Shown here piece after piece: positions 44,031-52,564 of a stretch of DNA of 55,204 bases (positions within the stretch are counted from its first letter, which is position 1; each line of letters opens with the position of its first letter). The DNA is from Deltaproteobacteria bacterium (GTDB lineage: Bacteria > Myxococcota_A > UBA9042). The notes under the pieces were generated by a model. It did not search any database, was not told where the DNA came from, and saw only the letters and a list, made by a program, of their open reading frames with translations. The stretch spans positions 1 through 55,204 of the forward strand of contig JACKFC010000032.1 in NCBI GenBank assembly GCA_020632665.1. Reading direction: 5' to 3'. The translations under genes and the position numbers were made by a program.

Positions 44031-46542
44031 GCATTGCTCCTGACAAGTCGATCTCGAACGTCGTGCGGCGGCCTTCGCCGTTGCGCTCAGGCGCAAGGGA
44101 GATCGTGCAGCCGTCTGACTCCAGGAGCCGCCGGGAGATGAAGAGGCCCAGGCCGCGCCCTTCCTTCTTGCGGGTGACGAACGGCTGTTCGAAGACCATC
44201 TCCTCAACAGCGGGGTCAACTCCAGCGCCAGAATCCACCAGTCGGATGAAGGGTCGATCCACCGTTACCTGGATGAAGCCCTCCTCGTTCGTGCCGTGGC
44301 GCAGCTTCTCGGCGACCCAGTACTCGGCGTTGATGATGAGGTTGTCCAACACCTGAGTGAGCTTCCCTTGGTTCATGTAGACCGAAAAGTGCTCGGTGCT
44401 GCCTGACCGGACCCTCAACGCGATCCGCCCGCGCTGCAGACGAGCGCGGTGGTACTCGGCCACGCCGCTCACGACCGCCTTCACGTCCAAGTCGCTTCGC
44501 CGCTCCCGGACATATCGAAGAGCAGGGGCAACGTGGCTCGCCTGGCGTCGAAGCGCTGCCGCCTGCGTCCGTACATGCTCGACGAATGCAATGAGCTTCG
44601 AACTCGCCTTCGCCTCTCGCAATGACCGGATCAGCGGTGTGGCGCGCGACAACATCCCATCAGCAATCTGGGCAATCTCGTGCGACACCATCTCCGCAGA
44701 GATGCCGAGGCTCGCAGTTTCATGCAGAAGTACCGCCTGCTCGTGGAGCGCGTCATTGCGTTCCACGAGCAGGTTGCGCAGCTCGGCGACTTCGTCCGCC
44801 CGGGACAACAGGGCATCCACGGAGCTCAGCGCCTCCTGTGCCTGCTCGATGGCGTCATCGACATCGTGAAGCAGGTCGTCCAGGCCGTCGTTGAAGGGGA
44901 GTGTTGGTGACGCCTTGGAGGTTCGGGCCCGCGCAGTAGCGCGGGTACGCACCCGCTCGCGGACCCCCTGAAGCGCCTTCTTGCCCCTCGCTGCCTTCTC
45001 CTTCTCCGCCTTCGCCTCTGCCACGAACCTGTCGAGGCGTTCGCCGACCTTCGCTGTAGGCTCGGTCGGGTCGACTCCCGCGTGCTTCTGGGCTTCCTCG
45101 TTCAGGAACTGGCTCGCGCCACGCCGAAGGAGCTCCTGGAACTCTCCGACGAACCGAACGACCTCCCCCATGATGAGGCGAAAGTTCTTGAACGCAGGAG
45201 CGTCTTCCTGAAAGCGCTGCCGGTCGGCGGTTTCGACGAGTTGGCCGTTGTCCTCGGCGGTGATCGCGATGTAGCCGACCGTGTTCTCCAGCTTCAGTTC
45301 GAAGTACGAGCCCCCCGTCGTGATGTGCTTCGCTAGGCCGAGCCAATCGTCATGGAGCTTGATGCCGAATCCGTCTCGGTAGACTCGGATGCCGGCGAAG
45401 TCCCTGATGAGTTCCTTCAGATCGCCTGAGACGGACAGCTCACTCCCAGAGAAAATGAAGGTATCAAGCTCTCCGGAGAAGGGACCGGGCGATACAGGCT
45501 GCCCCCTCTCCAGCTCCTTCTTGTCGATGGCCGCAAGCAATCGCTCAGAATGCCCCGACACAAACCAGCCTGGACGCTCTGACCGCTCGAGCTCCAGGTC
45601 GTTGCTTCGCCGCGCCGCGGCACGCTGAGTGAGCTTCTGCAGCAGCTTCTCCCCGCCGTCACTGCTGACGTATGCTGCAAACTTTGCCTGCATCGCCTCG
45701 CGCTCGACGCGGCCGTTGGGCGTCGGACGGCAGTAGTTCATCCGGGCTTCCCCGGTCATTCGCAAAATCTCACCGTCGAACTCGAAGGAGAAGGTTGTGG
45801 CTGCAGCCTGCCGCACGTCCCTCCCCAGGTCGAGCAGGTCCAACTGTGCCCCGTCGACTACCACATTGATGGTGAAGTCCTGGATGCCGCGGAACGGAGA
45901 GATCAGTCTCCCGAGTTGGCCCTGCAAGTCCTTCTTTGCCGCAGTCGTCGCCCACGTCGCAGGAGCGTGAAGCCCGTAGATGGTAATTGCCGTGCCGTCG
46001 GGCTCGTTCGGATCACGAGCTCTGCTAGAGCATTGGACTTCGATCTCGCTGAGCACGGTGTCTTGCCGGAACGCAGCCCAGTCAATCCACACTGCAAGTT
46101 CCTCGGAACCACCTTCCGGCCGAGTCAAGATCTCCACGTAACGTCCCAACGCCTGCGACCCGAGCCGGCCCAGCCCCTTGTCACCGAGCGGCGTTCGCTG
46201 GCGCTTTCTCGTCCGTCGGCCTTCCTCCTTCATGCGGCGTTTTTGGGACTGCGCGATGGTCAACCAGCCGCGCTTCACGTCGTCCAGGGTCATGCCGTGA
46301 CCTCGATCGGCGACCCTAACGAACCCTTGTACTTGTTTGTCCAAACAGCGCGGATCATCGGTCTGGTGTGACGTGTTGATCTCTACCGAGACCCAGGAGG
46401 AGTCCGCGTCGTACGCGTTCTTCACGAGTTCCATCACGGCCTGCACGGAGTCCGTGATCAGGTCCCGACCAAGCGTGAGGATGACGCCCGCTCCAACCTC
46501 GAACCGCAGCCGCTGCGTCTCCAAGGCTCGCGTCTCACCCAT
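44017..46542 (-). CDS. Double GHKL ATPase: MORC/Hsp90-like plus histidine-kinase-like
   Basis: 841 aa from ATG 46542. Module one (1-~240) is an Hsp90/MORC-type ATPase: N-box ELVKNAYDAD (Asn42), VADRGHGM (Asp79), and DKGLGRLGSQALG (121-133). A middle transducer-like part and a charged coiled region (~480-600) follow. Module two is a histidine-kinase core: His621 in AEMVSHEIAQ, N-box LDNLIINAEYW (Asn734/738), G1 VDSGAGV (769-775), F-box EQPFV and G2 GRGLGL (795-800). The start overlaps the methyltransferase stop by eight bases. Prokaryotic MORC-like proteins are known in restriction-modification contexts. Fusion to a kinase core beside a receiver gene suggests that DNA sensing is passed on by phosphotransfer (inference). 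Confidence 0.85.
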   Translation of the reverse strand: MGETRALETQRLRFEVGAGVILTLGRDLITDSVQAVMELVKNAYDADSSWVSVEINTSHQTDDPRCLDKQVQGFVRVADRGHGMTLDDVKRGWLTIAQSQKRRMKEEGRRTRKRQRTPLGDKGLGRLGSQALGRYVEILTRPEGGSEELAVWIDWAAFRQDTVLSEIEVQCSSRARDPNEPDGTAITIYGLHAPATWATTAAKKDLQGQLGRLISPFRGIQDFTINVVVDGAQLDLLDLGRDVRQAAATTFSFEFDGEILRMTGEARMNYCRPTPNGRVEREAMQAKFAAYVSSDGGEKLLQKLTQRAAARRSNDLELERSERPGWFVSGHSERLLAAIDKKELERGQPVSPGPFSGELDTFIFSGSELSVSGDLKELIRDFAGIRVYRDGFGIKLHDDWLGLAKHITTGGSYFELKLENTVGYIAITAEDNGQLVETADRQRFQEDAPAFKNFRLIMGEVVRFVGEFQELLRRGASQFLNEEAQKHAGVDPTEPTAKVGERLDRFVAEAKAEKEKAARGKKALQGVRERVRTRATARARTSKASPTLPFNDGLDDLLHDVDDAIEQAQEALSSVDALLSRADEVAELRNLLVERNDALHEQAVLLHETASLGISAEMVSHEIAQIADGMLSRATPLIRSLREAKASSKLIAFVEHVRTQAAALRRQASHVAPALRYVRERRSDLDVKAVVSGVAEYHRARLQRGRIALRVRSGSTEHFSVYMNQGKLTQVLDNLIINAEYWVAEKLRHGTNEEGFIQVTVDRPFIRLVDSGAGVDPAVEEMVFEQPFVTRKKEGRGLGLFISRRLLESDGCTISLAPERNGEGRRTTFEIDLSGAMHDRS

Positions 46543-47890
46543 TTCGAACCACCACGACAGTCTCGGAACGCATGGTGTCAGTGATGGAGTTCTTGGTCGC
46601 CATGCGCTTCGACGGAATCACACGCTTGAGGTCCGTGACGAAGGTGCAGCCTCGCGCCTCCAGCAGCTCTCGAAGAATGACATCCATCGGCACAGCTTCA
46701 CTGCAAACCCGGCGGTTTCCCACGGTCCATACCATGTGCCCTTTCGGCTTCACCAGGTCGACGCAGCGCTCCAATGCGCTGTCGAGGTCACGGTAGAACG
46801 CGACAACCCTCTTGAGCCCGTTGTCCGCGTCCTTGGCATCTAGCAGCGCCAGGAATCCTGCAAGTGCCGGAGAGCGAGCCTCCAGGTCCGCGCGCGACGC
46901 CAGAGCGTTCTTCAAGCCCCCGCCGAGCGACTTGGTGTCCAGCGCATGCGTGTTCTTAACCGCATGGCGTGCTGGCCCTGGAAGGTCGGCCAAGTCCATC
47001 CATTGCAGCGCCAGGTAGGAGAACTGACCGTAGGGAACAGTGGTCCCGTTGTCCCCATAGGGGGGCGAGCTCAGTAGAAGATCGGACCGCGGAATACTCA
47101 CCTTCCGAACGTCACCAAGCTGGAGTTCAGGTGCAGGTGCAGTCCGGTCCCAGCGCGATCGCTCTCGCTTGAGCAGGTCAACCGCACGTGACACGACGCC
47201 TCGGAACACAGCGAAGGCGTCGATGTCTCGGCCGATCTCGCTGGTGGGTCGGATATGAAGCTTGAACGTCGAGGTACGAGAATTGCTCGATACGCGCACG
47301 GTCTCACCAAGGCACGCCCACAGCACGCGGCGCTGCTGAACCCCCTCGATCTTTCGGATCGAGCGTCGAATGCGCGCGAGCGCCCGCGCCACATCATTTC
47401 GGAACCACTTGGAGCGACCTGGGAAGTCGTGGTCGAGTGCGGTGCTGGTGTCCGCACCGATGTGACCATCGACTGCAACGCGCAGAGCATCAAGCTCACC
47501 GCCAGGTAGCATGGTGGATTTCACCTGGGCGATCAGAAGCGCGTAGGGGTTGATGTCCACGCCTCGGAACGCGAGTCCCCGCCGCCGTGCCTCCACGAGG
47601 ATGGTGCCGCTGCCCATGAACGGGTCGACGACCGAGAGCGGCCGGCCTTGCGCCTCGGTCTGGAAGCAGTCGAGCAGTCCGCCCTGCATTTTTGGCACCA
47701 TCATCGCCGGGTACTGGACGATGTCGTGAGCCAGGTCTCTGCCGTCGTCGCCAGAGAAAGCAAGGTCTCCATGAGCATCAACGAACTTCTGGAGCCGAGA
47801 TTGCAGAGAGCGCGGTTGGGCTGCGTCATATGAGATGAGGGTCGCCGCGTGGGCATTGGGCTCGTCGCTGCAGATGCTGTCGAGATTCAT
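46535..47890 (-). CDS. DNA amino-methyltransferase (N4-cytosine/N6-adenine type)
   Basis: The start is taken as ATG 47890 (451 aa); a TTG 48 bases earlier is weaker. The SAM motif I is VVDPFMGSGTILVEA (DPFMGSG at 89-95) and catalytic motif IV is SPPYGDN (275-281). Motif I precedes motif IV, as in the gamma order. SPPY is typical of N4-cytosine and some N6-adenine enzymes that modify exocyclic amines. No target-recognition domain is identified with confidence; residues ~150-270 may serve. It lies between the HNH nuclease (166 bases upstream) and the GHKL gene (8-base overlap), as the modification half of a restriction-like system. Confidence 0.88.
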   Translation of the reverse strand: MNLDSICSDEPNAHAATLISYDAAQPRSLQSRLQKFVDAHGDLAFSGDDGRDLAHDIVQYPAMMVPKMQGGLLDCFQTEAQGRPLSVVDPFMGSGTILVEARRRGLAFRGVDINPYALLIAQVKSTMLPGGELDALRVAVDGHIGADTSTALDHDFPGRSKWFRNDVARALARIRRSIRKIEGVQQRRVLWACLGETVRVSSNSRTSTFKLHIRPTSEIGRDIDAFAVFRGVVSRAVDLLKRERSRWDRTAPAPELQLGDVRKVSIPRSDLLLSSPPYGDNGTTVPYGQFSYLALQWMDLADLPGPARHAVKNTHALDTKSLGGGLKNALASRADLEARSPALAGFLALLDAKDADNGLKRVVAFYRDLDSALERCVDLVKPKGHMVWTVGNRRVCSEAVPMDVILRELLEARGCTFVTDLKRVIPSKRMATKNSITDTMRSETVVVVRNG

Positions 47891-48056
47891 CTTGCGGTGT
47901 GCCCTGCTGCAGTGAACGGATACTGTCTCCGCCGTCAACCCGCAGACGGATCAAGGCACCCCTGGCGCCGTAGTTATCGCCGCTGCGAGTATGCCACGGT
48001 GCTCAGCCGCGGCAAGGATCTGGGCGTGAAAGCATCGTACGGCGACAAATTTAGGC

Positions 48057-49202
48057 TCAGGTCGCAGCTAGCGCATTCGAACCACTCCAACTCGGAAACC
48101 CTTGCAGCAGAGCCATCTCCGCTAGGGGCGGAAGGGACTTACGGTAGCATCCTGCCAACTCGATCCGTGTCGTTTCGACGTTGCCACCAAGCGCATTGGC
48201 ATCTGCACGTAGGTCCTCTGCGTATTCCGCCACCACGTCGCGCCAAGCCTTCGCGCTGAGGTATGACCTGGACTCCACCAGTGCCTTGGCGTGTAGCTCG
48301 GCCAAATCTGGTGCGATGCTGGCCACTGGCGGAATTGCATCACCCTTGGACGAGTTTGTCCGGCTGCTGACTGGAACAAGGTTCCACCAACGATCGTGCG
48401 CCACGAACGACCAAGGCAAGACGTGGTCCAGCGATTCCACGCCCTCCAGGCGCTCGCCAGTGTAGATGCAGCTCATCGGCTGCCGCTCAACGTACTGGCG
48501 CCAGTAGCTGCGCTGCCTGGTGAGGCTCGCGCGTTCGACGACCGGAACCAGCTTCGCCGATAGGCTCGGGACCGTCGGATTCCGCGGCTGGAGGTAGGTC
48601 AGCCAGTGCCAGAGCACCCACTCGCGAAGCGTCGTGTGGTTGGCCTTCACGTAGACCCACCAGTCCGGATGAACTTCGAGCGCATCGGCTTTGCCGACAA
48701 GGCGGTAGAGCGGTCGCCGCCTGTGGAACGTGTCGTCGGCGAGCTTTGCGATCAGCCCGTTCTTGAGGTGGTCACGTTTGCCACGTAGCTCTTCCTGGAA
48801 CCACGGGCTGATGAGGCGGTACGGAACCCAGCGCGAGAGCTGGGCAGCCTCGCGTTTTTCGAGGCGCTGGTCGACGAACATGCGGACCGCCGCCAGATGA
48901 TGAGGTCTGAGTCGGTCGATGCCGTCCGGGCCGCGGGAGCAGACGGCCTCGAGCGTCTGGACCAGTTGGTCTTGCGTCCCGAGCGAAATCCGGAAGTACT
49001 TGGTTGGGTACCAGGCCAGCGCCAACGCGCCGACGATGACATCGCGTGTTGCGATTGCCGTCGGGCTGGGCGCGTCGTGTTCGGCGATCTCGTCGAGGAG
49101 CGCCAGGAAGAAGAGGTACTTGTAGGAAGTCGTGGTGTCGCTGAACAGCCGGCGCAGCTGTATCAAAGAAACGTAGTCGCTCGCAGGCAGCATTGCTTCC
49201 AT
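48057..49202 (-). CDS. HNH endonuclease
   Basis: 381 aa from ATG 49202; GGAGGGG lies about 11 bases upstream inside the end of the HTH gene, and ATG 49193 is an alternative. The HNH core is at ~245-290: CIYTGERL, then SLDHVLPWSF (Asp259, His260), RWWNLVPV (Asn274) and NSSKGD (Asn283, Lys286). The N-terminal ~240 residues are helical (SYKYLFFLALLDEI) as in defence-associated HNH proteins. The HTH copy ends only eight bases before this start, and the methyltransferase begins 166 bases after its stop. Probable restriction nuclease of the operon; the target state of DNA is unknown. Confidence 0.85.
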   Translation of the reverse strand: MEAMLPASDYVSLIQLRRLFSDTTTSYKYLFFLALLDEIAEHDAPSPTAIATRDVIVGALALAWYPTKYFRISLGTQDQLVQTLEAVCSRGPDGIDRLRPHHLAAVRMFVDQRLEKREAAQLSRWVPYRLISPWFQEELRGKRDHLKNGLIAKLADDTFHRRRPLYRLVGKADALEVHPDWWVYVKANHTTLREWVLWHWLTYLQPRNPTVPSLSAKLVPVVERASLTRQRSYWRQYVERQPMSCIYTGERLEGVESLDHVLPWSFVAHDRWWNLVPVSSRTNSSKGDAIPPVASIAPDLAELHAKALVESRSYLSAKAWRDVVAEYAEDLRADANALGGNVETTRIELAGCYRKSLPPLAEMALLQGFPSWSGSNALAAT

Positions 49203-49210
49203 GGTCAGGA

Positions 49211-49903
49211 CTACCCCTCCGCGTCCACCACCGGCTGGGCCCAAACCCCCTCCAAAACCGCCAAAGCCTCCAACAACTCCGCCCGCAGCGCCTCGACCCT
49301 CTCCACCGGCAGCGCCGCGATCTCGCCCTTCGCCTCCGCCACCACCTTCGCCTGCCGCACCAACCCCCGCAGCGCCTTCTCCCCCGGCGCGAGCCGCGGC
49401 CGGCCGCGCTTGCTCTTGCTCGGACGCAGCTCCGCGGCCTTGGCCTCGACCTCGGCGCGCAGCTCGGCGGGCGACCAGCCCTGGCGGACGGCGGCCAGCG
49501 CGATCTCGGTGCGGGTGACCTGGTCCGGCACCCGGCGCAGCAGCTCGACGCTGCGCAGCGACATCGCCTCGCGGGCCTCGGGTGGCAGCACGCGGAAGGT
49601 GTCGTAGGCGTGGATATAGCGCTGCAGGGTGCTGCGGGAGAGGCCGATGGCGGCGAGCTCGTCGGCGCGGTGCTCGCAGAGGGCGTTGAAGGAACTCGCC
49701 TTGTCGCGGCGATGGTCGTAGTAGGCGCCGAGGTTGCCGTCGTAGAAGGTCTCGATCAGGTAGCGGCCGGTGGCGACGGCGTAGTCGACCAGCGCGGTGT
49801 GGGCCAGCGAGCGGAGGTGCTCGATCGCTTGGTCGAGCAGGGCCTCGGTGGCGGCGTCGATGCGGACGAGGTCGGTGCTGGGTTCGGCCTTCGGGGTGGG
49901 CAT
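49211..49903 (-). CDS. HTH protein, copy 1
   Basis: 230 aa from ATG 49903, with GGAG six bases upstream. The N-terminal half is helical (EALLDQAIEHLRSLAHTALV). A helix-turn-helix-like segment follows (LAAIGLSRSTLQRYIHAYDT, ~90-109), then SLRSVELLRRVPD and a basic stretch (PSKSKRGRPRLAPGEKALR), with a coiled C-terminus. The layout resembles plasmid ParB/KorB-type or DUF3102-type regulators, but no family is certain. The last codons (AQPVVDAEG) differ from copy 2. It stands 164 bases after the Cys-rich gene and eight bases before the HNH gene. The 164-base spacer is comparatively A/T-rich on the side next to the gene and may hold a promoter. Confidence 0.75.
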   Translation of the reverse strand: MPTPKAEPSTDLVRIDAATEALLDQAIEHLRSLAHTALVDYAVATGRYLIETFYDGNLGAYYDHRRDKASSFNALCEHRADELAAIGLSRSTLQRYIHAYDTFRVLPPEAREAMSLRSVELLRRVPDQVTRTEIALAAVRQGWSPAELRAEVEAKAAELRPSKSKRGRPRLAPGEKALRGLVRQAKVVAEAKGEIAALPVERVEALRAELLEALAVLEGVWAQPVVDAEG

Positions 49904-50340
49904 GGTGGGCTCCGTGCTCTGCGTTTGGTGGCCGGAGATTGGCAGGGCTCCGGATTGCGCGCAAGCGAGCGGCCCACGCGTGGGCTGCATCGATAAGGTT
50001 TTGAGATGATGGGGTGAGTTGCGGGTCTTGGTTTGAAAATGGACGGGCCGGATGACCTGCGGTCGCCTCAAGCCGCTTCACTTGGCCGGTGCAATGCAGC
50101 GCCGATGGACCGCTGCGTACTCTCCGGCAGAGCCGCATCGAGCTCTCGGACCAGGTCCCGCTTGATCCATCGCAACAGCTTCGCGGCCGAAGGTTCACGC
50201 ACACGTTCCGCGGCTCGGTCCGTCAGCGACCCGAGCCGAATGATGCCTGCGGCTTCGGCCGCGAAGTCGTCTTCACGCGCACTGCGAGCAGCGTCCGCGA
50301 TGTCGTCGAGCAATGTGAGCCGGAGCATCACGATGCTCCA
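49241..50340. repeat. 1.1-kb direct repeat, copy 1
   Basis: Nearly identical to 51465-52564 at a constant offset of 2,224 bases; by eye I found about seven differences, mostly in the 3' end of the HTH gene. It covers almost the whole HTH gene, the 164-base spacer and the 3' third of the Cys-rich gene. Beyond 50340 the two copies remain homologous but are clearly diverged, so the block was made uniform by recent duplication or gene conversion. Confidence 0.9.
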
Positions 50341-50898
50341 GGCTCCGAGTTCCTCCTGCTCTCGAATCCCGCACGGGGCTGCTGCACGAAAATCAGCTAC
50401 GGCTAAGTGTACTGGCGCGTCGAGCTGGTCGCGCGTCCAATGCCAGAGGTGAATGGCACTGGTCCAACGTTGGTCACTTTGAGCGCAGTTCCGCGTGTAG
50501 GTCCGAGCACGGCTGAGGAAGGCGATTTCCGTCCGTGCGGAAGTCCATCGTCGGAGCTGTGCAAGCGTCGTGATTGCGCTTCCAAAGACGCCATCCTCAA
50601 TAAGAATCCTACCCACCGTGTCAGCTTCGAGGCGAGAAACGTCGGTGTCGATCGCTTCGTGGGCCGGCTGGCCGGGTGACGTCGTCCACTGCACGTCGTC
50701 GGTGCCGCGAGCTTCCATCATTCGCTGCTGCAACGCGACTGCGCTGGAGAGCGAGAGATCCTTGCGCATCAACCAGCCACATGTCGTTTCGTCGGCTGCA
50801 TTCAGAACGCACCTCCGGCGCTGGCAATATCCATGTGCCAGCCCGATCTCCTGGTACTGCAACCCGTTGAAACAGCAATTCGAGCAACTATTCAGCAT
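50068..50898 (-). CDS. Cys-rich protein of the ART cassette
   Basis: 276 aa from ATG 50898, seven bases after the stop of the ART-like gene, hence one operon. The N-terminus has a likely metal site: SCSNCCFNG, HGYCQRRRC and TTCGWLMRKDL. The middle and C-terminal parts are helical (SIVMLRLTLLDDIADAA, LLRWIKRDLVRELDAAL). A segment RWTSAIH has R-x5-H spacing like HEPN ribonucleases, but this is weak evidence alone. I do not recognise the family. A decayed paralogue lies at 52292-52902. Possible roles: antitoxin or immunity factor for the ART-like protein, or its co-toxin. Confidence 0.75.
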   Translation of the reverse strand: MLNSCSNCCFNGLQYQEIGLAHGYCQRRRCVLNAADETTCGWLMRKDLSLSSAVALQQRMMEARGTDDVQWTTSPGQPAHEAIDTDVSRLEADTVGRILIEDGVFGSAITTLAQLRRWTSARTEIAFLSRARTYTRNCAQSDQRWTSAIHLWHWTRDQLDAPVHLAVADFRAAAPCGIREQEELGAWSIVMLRLTLLDDIADAARSAREDDFAAEAAGIIRLGSLTDRAAERVREPSAAKLLRWIKRDLVRELDAALPESTQRSIGAALHRPSEAA

Positions 50899-50905
50899 CT
50901 AGGAC

Positions 50906-51340
50906 CTACGTGAAAGCACGCGTCACTGCGGGCGCCAAGTCGTCAGGCGCTGCAGCAAACGCTGAGAAGTCGGCCAAGTGCTCACGCCATTTCATTGCGT
51001 AGGCACGCGCGCGTTGACGTTCCGAGGCGCTCGGCCATGCGCCCGGGCCAGTACCTCGCTTGATTGCGCCGATCAGTGTGCCGTGCGTGATGTCGGTGGC
51101 TCCGACTTCGGCGAGGCGCCGGCCTGTTGTTGTCCACACCCGGCCGTGACGACTCGCAAAGTGCTGCCCTGCGGTCCTGTCCTCAGAGGTAGAAAGGAAT
51201 GGGCTATCTGTCATGCCTGGTCCTTCCAACTGCAGAACATGGCGTACGAAACTACGGTCAGCGTGCGGAACAGGGAGCCGTACTGCGTCGCGAAGATCGC
51301 CGCGGTAGAGAGGATCTCGCTGCTTGTGTTTCCTCGCCAT
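50906..51340 (-). CDS. ADP-ribosyltransferase-like protein
   Basis: 144 aa from ATG 51340 with GAGG seven bases upstream (a GTG lies one codon earlier). The order of short motifs resembles small ART-fold proteins: Arg in SFVRHVLQ, a Ser-Thr-Ser strand in SPFLSTSEDRTAGQHFA, GRVWTTTGRRL, and a C-terminal YAMKWREHLADF with Glu. A catalytic R-S-E triad is plausible but not proved. No signal peptide. The following Cys-rich gene is co-transcribed. HTH copy 2 ends 118 bases upstream on the same strand. The paralogue at 53098 is a deletion relic. Confidence 0.6.
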   Translation of the reverse strand: MARKHKQRDPLYRGDLRDAVRLPVPHADRSFVRHVLQLEGPGMTDSPFLSTSEDRTAGQHFASRHGRVWTTTGRRLAEVGATDITHGTLIGAIKRGTGPGAWPSASERQRARAYAMKWREHLADFSAFAAAPDDLAPAVTRAFT

Positions 51341-51458
51341 CACTCGCCTCGTTCTTGCCTGCGCTCCCCAGCAGATCGTAGGGAGTCAGTCTGGTGTTGG
51401 CAACGCGGCGAGCGGATCCGCACATTCCGCCGCGTCGGCTCTTCTTCGAGTCCGGCTC

Positions 51459-52127
51459 CTACCCCCAAACCCCCTCCAAAACCGCCAAAGCCTCCAACAA
51501 CTCCGCCCGCAGCGCCTCGACCCTCTCCACCGGCAACGCCGCGATCTCCCCCTTCGCCTCCGCAACCACCTTCGCCTGCCGCACCAACCCCCGCAGCGCC
51601 TTCTCCCCCGGCGCGAGCGGCGGCCGGCCGCGTTTGCTCTTGCTCGGACGCAGCTCCGCGGCCTTGGCCTCGACCTCGGCGCGCAGCTCGGCGGGCGACC
51701 AGCCCTGGCGGACGGCGGCCAGCGCGATCTCGGTGCGGGTGACCTGGTCCGGCACCCGGCGCAGCAGCTCGACGCTGCGCAGCGACATCGCCTCGCGGGC
51801 CTCGGGCGGCAGCACGCGGAAGGTGTCGTAGGCGTGGATATAGCGCTGCAGGGTGCTGCGGGAGAGGCCGATGGCGGCGAGCTCGTCGGCGCGGTGCTCG
51901 CAGAGGGCGTTGAAGGAACTCGCCTTGTCGCGGCGATGGTCGTAGTAGGCGCCGAGGTTGCCGTCGTAGAAGGTCTCGATCAGGTAGCGGCCGGTGGCGA
52001 CGGCGTAGTCGACCAGCGCGGTGTGGGCCAGCGAGCGGAGGTGCTCGATCGCTTGGTCGAGCAGGGCCTCGGTGGCGGCGTCGATGCGGACGAGGTCGGT
52101 GCTGGGTTCGGCCTTCGGGGTGGGCAT
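51459..52127 (-). CDS. HTH protein, copy 2
   Basis: 222 aa from ATG 52127, same ribosome site and spacer as copy 1. The sequence is almost identical to copy 1 up to the end, where it stops at GVWG (TAG 51459) instead of continuing for eight residues. It is intact although the two genes upstream of it are broken, which suggests that it is kept by selection or was repaired by conversion with copy 1. It lies upstream of the intact ART/Cys-rich pair. Confidence 0.75.
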   Translation of the reverse strand: MPTPKAEPSTDLVRIDAATEALLDQAIEHLRSLAHTALVDYAVATGRYLIETFYDGNLGAYYDHRRDKASSFNALCEHRADELAAIGLSRSTLQRYIHAYDTFRVLPPEAREAMSLRSVELLRRVPDQVTRTEIALAAVRQGWSPAELRAEVEAKAAELRPSKSKRGRPPLAPGEKALRGLVRQAKVVAEAKGEIAALPVERVEALRAELLEALAVLEGVWG

Positions 52128-52564
52128 GGTGGGCTCCGTGCTCTGCGTTTGGTGGCCGGAGATTGGCAGGGCTCCGGATTGCGCGCAAGCGAGCGGCCCA
52201 CGCGTGGGCTGCATCGATAAGGTTTTGAGATGATGGGGTGAGTTGCGGGTCTTGGTTTGAAAATGGACGGGCCGGATGACCTGCGGTCGCCTCAAGCCGC
52301 TTCACTTGGCCGGTGCAATGCAGCGCCGATGGACCGCTGCGTACTCTCCGGCAGAGCCGCATCGAGCTCTCGGACCAGGTCCCGCTTGATCCATCGCAAC
52401 AGCTTCGCGGCCGAAGGTTCACGCACACGTTCCGCGGCTCGGTCCGTCAGCGACCCGAGCCGAATGATGCCTGCGGCTTCGGCCGCGAAGTCGTCTTCAC
52501 GCGCACTGCGAGCAGCGTCCGCGATGTCGTCGAGCAATGTGAGCCGGAGCATCACGATGCTCCA
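51465..52564. repeat. 1.1-kb direct repeat, copy 2
   Basis: Partner of 49241-50340 in the same orientation. It includes the HTH copy 2 and the 3' third of the broken Cys-rich paralogue. The common left border (start of the repeat, at the 3' end of the HTH gene) is also present in a third copy at 55049. Confidence 0.9.
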
